64,000 nucleotides of DNA from Myxococcales bacterium (lineage in GTDB: Bacteria; Myxococcota_A; Polyangia; Palsa-1104; JAEUJZ01), in NCBI GenBank assembly GCA_016794505.1, contig JAEUJZ010000144.1:1-64000 (forward strand). Reading direction: 5' to 3'. Under the pieces are notes generated by a model that was given only the letters and a program-made list of their open reading frames with translations, was not told the origin of the DNA and searched no databases. The first letter of the stretch is position 1; each line of letters opens with the position of its first letter. A program made the position numbers and the translations under genes. This document shows positions 60,712-64,000 of the stretch, piece by piece.

Positions 60712-60742
60712 CGATAAGGTCGTTTTCCGTCGACATTGTCAA
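60712..60742 (-). promoter_or_regulatory. recJ promoter (-35 TTGACA, -10 TTATCG)
   Basis: TTGACA at 60742-60737 and TTATCG at 60717-60712 (19-base spacer, 18 if CTTATC is the -10). The -10 ends 4 bases before the ATG at 60707, so transcription should start within the start codon region. Confidence 0.5.
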
Positions 60743-60801
60743 GTTTGTGGCCGCACGATCTCCGGCAAGCTCGCGATTGCGCGGACCGATTGGCGCTGCA
60801 C

Positions 60802-62025
60802 CTATTCCATGGGCCAGATGCCTTGCTCGCGGAGTGCCCGCACAGACAGTCGGCGAAACTTCAGCGGGTTGCTGCGTGCAAGCTCGACGTACTTGTCGGC
60901 CAAGCTGCGGCCTGCGGCGTGGGCCACATCGAACGGTGCGCTGCCCATAAGCGTCGTCTCTAGATAGTCCCACTCGTCGCTGCCCTCGCCGGTTTCCCAG
61001 CCCAGCAGCGCATGTCCGGGCAGCAGCACCACAGCGGGGTTCAGCGAAGCGGCTTCCAGCAAGCTAGCCAGCAGAACCACCCCGTCGATGCAGTTGGCCG
61101 AACGCTGCGCGATCGACTCGCGCGGCAGGCGAATGCGCTGGCCCAAGACTCCGGGGACGGCCCCGGCGAGGAGGACCGAGTTGACATAGGCAAGCCCCGC
61201 CCCACGCAAGGTCTCGTACAGCGCTGCCACCTGGGCCTGTACGCCCTGCGCATCGACTTGATAGCTGGCCACTGCTCCCCCCGGAAGCTCGCTCGCCGAT
61301 CGCCGCAGCAGATCGAGAACACCCGGTGCATTGGGCGTGACATAGGCCGCCAAATAGCGGGTCAGATCTTGCCGTGTCCCCGTCGCTGGGTCGGGTACAT
61401 ACAAGATCGCCGTGCTGCGCGGCAGAAGCCAGATCGGACACGTCCGCTCTTGCACGGTCTTTCCTTCTAGCTCGTCGATGCACAGGTGCAGCGTGGCGCG
61501 GCAGATCTCGCTTTGTGCCGCCAAGCGCTCGGGAAAAAACGTCGGCAGCAAGCTGACTTCGGCCTGGCTGCCGGCGGCTACGTCGACCGTCTCGATGGCC
61601 GGCGCGGAATATCCTTCGACGATGGCCCGCAGACGCAAGCGCGCCATGGCTGCGTGCGGATTCGCCACCGTCATCGTGACCAGCGGATGCTGCGTCGCAT
61701 CCAGCAAGTGAATGACCGAGCTTGGTACATGCGCCATGCGCAGCCGAGCCGTCACCTGCAGGCCCGATCCCAGCGATCCCGGCGATCCCGGCGCGCTAAG
61801 CGACGGTCCCCGCATGCCGCGATCGCTGGCAGTGGTGTCCCACACGATCCCGCCAGATCCTGCGTCCGGCGAACCAGACCAGCTACGCAGCACACCCGAC
61901 GGGCCAGGAGCGCTGATGGACTTTGCCACCATCGACTCAGCCTGCAGAAGCTGCGGCAGAAACGGCGAAGCGGACGGATTGGGATGGCTAAAGACCAGCG
62001 TGCGCAGACGTTCCAAGCTACTCAT
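60802..62025 (-). CDS. transglutaminase-like cysteine-protease-fold protein
   Basis: 407 residues. The N-terminal ~90 residues are low-complexity (Gly/Ser/Pro). A beta-rich middle (about 90-210) follows. The C-terminal part shows the transglutaminase-core layout: RSANCIDGVVLLASLLEAASLNP with candidate Cys312, LLPGHALLGWE with His338, and EWDYLETT with Asp353. No signal peptide or membrane segment. It starts 8 bases after the cyclase-family gene, so they are co-transcribed. Function unknown; the Cys-His-Asp triad would allow protease or crosslinking activity. Confidence 0.6.
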   Translation of the reverse strand: MSSLERLRTLVFSHPNPSASPFLPQLLQAESMVAKSISAPGPSGVLRSWSGSPDAGSGGIVWDTTASDRGMRGPSLSAPGSPGSLGSGLQVTARLRMAHVPSSVIHLLDATQHPLVTMTVANPHAAMARLRLRAIVEGYSAPAIETVDVAAGSQAEVSLLPTFFPERLAAQSEICRATLHLCIDELEGKTVQERTCPIWLLPRSTAILYVPDPATGTRQDLTRYLAAYVTPNAPGVLDLLRRSASELPGGAVASYQVDAQGVQAQVAALYETLRGAGLAYVNSVLLAGAVPGVLGQRIRLPRESIAQRSANCIDGVVLLASLLEAASLNPAVVLLPGHALLGWETGEGSDEWDYLETTLMGSAPFDVAHAAGRSLADKYVELARSNPLKFRRLSVRALREQGIWPME

Positions 62026-62033
62026 GAATTCAT

Positions 62034-62825
62034 CTACGCCTGTTCGGATGCACGTTCTGACCGGTCCGGATCGTGCTTTTCATCGGGCAGCAGGGCAAAG
62101 GCTCGCACCGGGAAGGTCCCAAACGCCCGCACCTTGACTGGCACAGCAAAGAATCGCGCGCCCTGGCGAGGAATCTGCCCCAGCTGAGTCAAGTGTTCGA
62201 CAATGGGAATGTCGGCTCCCAGAAGCAGCGAGTGAACGGGGCGCAGTCCGCCGGCTGTGTCGTCGATGTTTAGGGAATCGATGCCCACAATCGCAGGCTT
62301 GTTCTTGACAAGATAACGGGCAGCCGCCTCGGTCAAAAAGGGGTGACCGGTGAAGTATGGCTCGCGACCAAAGTGACGATCCCAGCCGGTCTCAAAGAGC
62401 ACCGCTTTGTCGCGCAGCTCGACTCCCATCTCGGCAATGGCAGCCACGTCAATGGCCCGCTCTTGCCTCGCCCCGCCCTGCCCTGCGTCGCCGTCCCGCG
62501 CGCTCTCACCCAGCCGGCAGCGCACCACGACGGTCTCGACATCCGCCAGGCGCGATAGCTCAAGCTCGGACAAATCACGGCCCTGCTCATAGCGATGAAA
62601 CGGACTGTCGACGTACGTGCCGGTGTTGGCCACCATCTCGATCTTGCCGATGTGAAACTCGGTCCCGGCCGCATAGATAGATCGCGACGCAGCACGCGAC
62701 AGATAGTCACAGATGATCGGCGCCGGCAGCCCGCGATAGGTGACCAGGCCATGCTCGACGGTGTGGCTGAGATCCACCGCCGTCCGACGTGGCTGCGAGG
62801 GCTTGTGTACGCTGCGTGTCGTCAT
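62034..62825 (-). CDS. cyclase-family (kynurenine-formamidase-like) hydrolase, variant site
   Basis: 263 residues. The family core is visible: VDLSHTVEHGLVTYRG, then NTGTYVDSPFHRY (67-79), corresponding to HxGTHxDxPxH with Asn67 and Tyr71 in place of two histidines. VLFETGWDRHFG and VGIDSLNIDD also fit. Asp73 and His77 are kept. Variants with NTGTY are a recognised subgroup within cyclase-family proteins, so it may use another metal arrangement. A short disordered insert (about 110-125) is Gly/Asp-rich. It lies 36 bases after the von Willebrand lipoprotein. Confidence 0.75.
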   Translation of the reverse strand: MTTRSVHKPSQPRRTAVDLSHTVEHGLVTYRGLPAPIICDYLSRAASRSIYAAGTEFHIGKIEMVANTGTYVDSPFHRYEQGRDLSELELSRLADVETVVVRCRLGESARDGDAGQGGARQERAIDVAAIAEMGVELRDKAVLFETGWDRHFGREPYFTGHPFLTEAAARYLVKNKPAIVGIDSLNIDDTAGGLRPVHSLLLGADIPIVEHLTQLGQIPRQGARFFAVPVKVRAFGTFPVRAFALLPDEKHDPDRSERASEQA

Positions 62826-62861
62826 GCGGGCCCGCCAGGGAACTTCGGAATCGCTCAGGAA

Positions 62862-63830
62862 TTACCCAGGAATCATGCCGCAGACCGAGCCGATAAGCGG
62901 CAGAGCGGACTCAAAAAAGGAGTCATAGCTCGCGTCGCAGATATCGCCAAGATGAGCGTTGTGGGTAAACAGGTTGGTGAAGCGGATCAAGCGACTGGCC
63001 GGCACGGCACCACAGGGATTGCCGCCGCGTCGCCCGAGCAGGCTCATGACCACGACGCTGTCTGTACTGGGGCGATACTTCTTGAACTCGGCGAACCAGT
63101 CATCCGGTGTGCCGCCCGATCCGTACGACGCGCAGGTCATGCCATCGCAGCCATCGGGGACGTCGTCTTCATCGGTAATGAGGACAACCACCAAAAGGGA
63201 ATCGGGACGCAAGAAGCCTTCGTTGCAGGCTCCTTTTTTGGCCAGGGTGGGCGAGATCGCGTTCAAGAGACCGCGCGCCATGCGTTCATCGTCGGCGCCG
63301 CCCGATCCCACTTGGGCAACACATGCGAAGCGCTCTTTTAGATCGACGTCCTCGTTCGTCAGATAGCGTCGCGCCGCTGAGCCGCCAAACGGACCGCAGT
63401 TCTTCTGACTCGACTTGGGGCCGCCAGTCTTGGTGATCAAGCTGCCTATCTTGCCGCAGCCGCTCTGGTTGGCGTAGTAATCGTCGCTGGTCACCACGCC
63501 GATGTGATAGTCCAAGGCGCCAGCCAGCCGCCGCCGCATGCCATCGACGAAGCCGGGGAAGCTGCGAATTAAGCTGAGCTGGTTGTCCGCCATGCTTCCT
63601 GAGTCATCGATGACAAAGAGGATGTCGACCTTCTTGCACATCGGCGGCATGTAGTCCGGTGGCAAGCGCGGACCGGGGCCAGTGTCTGAGCCTGGGTTGG
63701 GAGAGCGCGACATCGCGTCAGCCCCGAGATCGCGTTCATCGCCATTGCAGCCAGGACCGATCACCAGGACACAGACAATCAGGGCGCGCAGGGCAAGCCG
63801 TGCGGTGGGAATGAAGCGCGGACGAGACAT
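62862..63830 (-). CDS. von Willebrand A-domain lipoprotein
   Basis: 322 residues. AGGAGG lies 7 bases before the ATG. Lipobox GPGC (Cys28). A disordered spacer is followed by a vWA domain (about 65-290) with an intact MIDAS start DDSGSM (75-80) after DILFVI, a Thr/Asp region (VVVLITDEDD) and eight or more cysteines (CKK, CGKIG, CGPFGG, CVAQ, CNEG, CDGMTC, CGAV, CDASY, CGM) suggesting disulphides. Such myxobacterial lipoproteins are common and bind metal-dependent partners at the cell surface. It heads a run with the cyclase-family and transglutaminase-like genes. The last 170 bases of the window beyond it hold no gene I can support. Confidence 0.8.
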   Translation of the reverse strand: MSRPRFIPTARLALRALIVCVLVIGPGCNGDERDLGADAMSRSPNPGSDTGPGPRLPPDYMPPMCKKVDILFVIDDSGSMADNQLSLIRSFPGFVDGMRRRLAGALDYHIGVVTSDDYYANQSGCGKIGSLITKTGGPKSSQKNCGPFGGSAARRYLTNEDVDLKERFACVAQVGSGGADDERMARGLLNAISPTLAKKGACNEGFLRPDSLLVVVLITDEDDVPDGCDGMTCASYGSGGTPDDWFAEFKKYRPSTDSVVVMSLLGRRGGNPCGAVPASRLIRFTNLFTHNAHLGDICDASYDSFFESALPLIGSVCGMIPG

Positions 63831-64000
63831 CGGAGCCTCCTGACTTCGCTGGGAAGGGTCGCGAAAAAAGGGTCAGCGGGACAAGGTACTTGGCATACCA
63901 CAGTCACGTGAGGCTCCACGGAAAAACTGCGCCCGTTGCTGCTGCTGTTGCCGTTGCTCGATGGCTGTCCCGTGCTGCACACTAGGACCGTGCGACGGAT

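Noticed and set aside
63831..64000. Start of another gene at the right edge
   Set aside because: No reading frame with a credible start or domain in the last 170 bases.
1..64000. tRNA genes, CRISPR arrays, insertion sequences and phage genes
   Set aside because: No cloverleaf-like T-arm sequences, regular spaced repeats, transposase or phage structural motifs were recognised by eye; a covariance-model and repeat scan would be decisive.

Overview
The window is GC-rich DNA (apart from a few sharp AT-rich patches) and looks like the chromosome of a myxobacterium-like organism (Myxococcota). The evidence is the gene content. There is a zinc-ribbon/GYF/TonB-C protein like AgmX/GltJ, a secreted beta-helix protein with a MYXO-CTERM-like tail, and two large Ser/Thr kinases. 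There is also an FHA-fused sigma-54 activator, an NtrC-type regulator, an EF-G of the spirochaete/deltaproteobacterial/mitochondrial type, a DUF4157 protein and many lipoproteins. No tRNA, rRNA, CRISPR array, insertion sequence or phage gene was recognised. Coding density is high and no gene-free stretch exceeds 300 bases.

Layout. 1-4.7 kb: small lipoprotein, orphan HicB-like protein with an Arg/Gly-rich tail, a radical SAM/glycosyltransferase pair, and the FHA-sigma-54 activator. 5-9.3 kb: TAT-exported DUF1501-like protein, glutamate-cysteine ligase, an ECF sigma factor overlapping a tiny membrane protein, and a MotA/TolQ-like membrane protein. 9.3-12 kb: a four-gene minus-strand run (DUF4157, pentapeptide repeat, Pro/Ala-tailed protein, TPR). 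12-18.4 kb: secreted Asp-loop/TPR protein, AgmX/GltJ-like protein, TonB-dependent receptor. 18.4-26.4 kb: DUF2339-DUF3999 pair, beta-helix protein, lipoprotein. 26.6-33.7 kb: GT-C and GT4 glycosyltransferases, dynamin-like GTPase, esterase-like lipoprotein, YdjM-like protein. 33.8-39.7 kb: lepA-lepB-smpB, a zincin-like protein, a methyltransferase and a Crp/Fnr regulator. 39.8-41.1 kb: a decayed flavin monooxygenase. 41.3-45.5 kb: LmbE-like deacetylase, Lon-like protease, DUF4911 protein. 45.5-50.6 kb: EF-G, a RecA-like/SLOG fusion, a lipoprotein, and a second lipoprotein frame broken by one in-frame TGA. 50.8-60.7 kb: a 1345-residue kinase-ATPase-TPR protein, a secreted protein, a membrane-anchored kinase, an NtrC-type regulator and RecJ. 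60.8-63.8 kb: transglutaminase-like protein, cyclase-family protein and a von Willebrand A lipoprotein.

The most interesting observations are these. First, a RecA/KaiC-like ATPase is fused to a SLOG-type nucleotide-sensing domain and sits 14 bases behind EF-G. Second, many genes have a -10 element so close to the start codon that their mRNAs should be leaderless or nearly so. Third, there is a DUF4157/pentapeptide operon with no injection-system genes nearby. Fourth, a lipoprotein frame is split by a lone TGA lying in a potential stem-loop. Fifth, the Lon-like protease keeps its Ser/Lys dyad but has no visible Walker A. Sixth, AT-rich patches interrupt otherwise GC-rich genes. All functions are read from motifs and neighbours in the sequence alone; no database search was possible.
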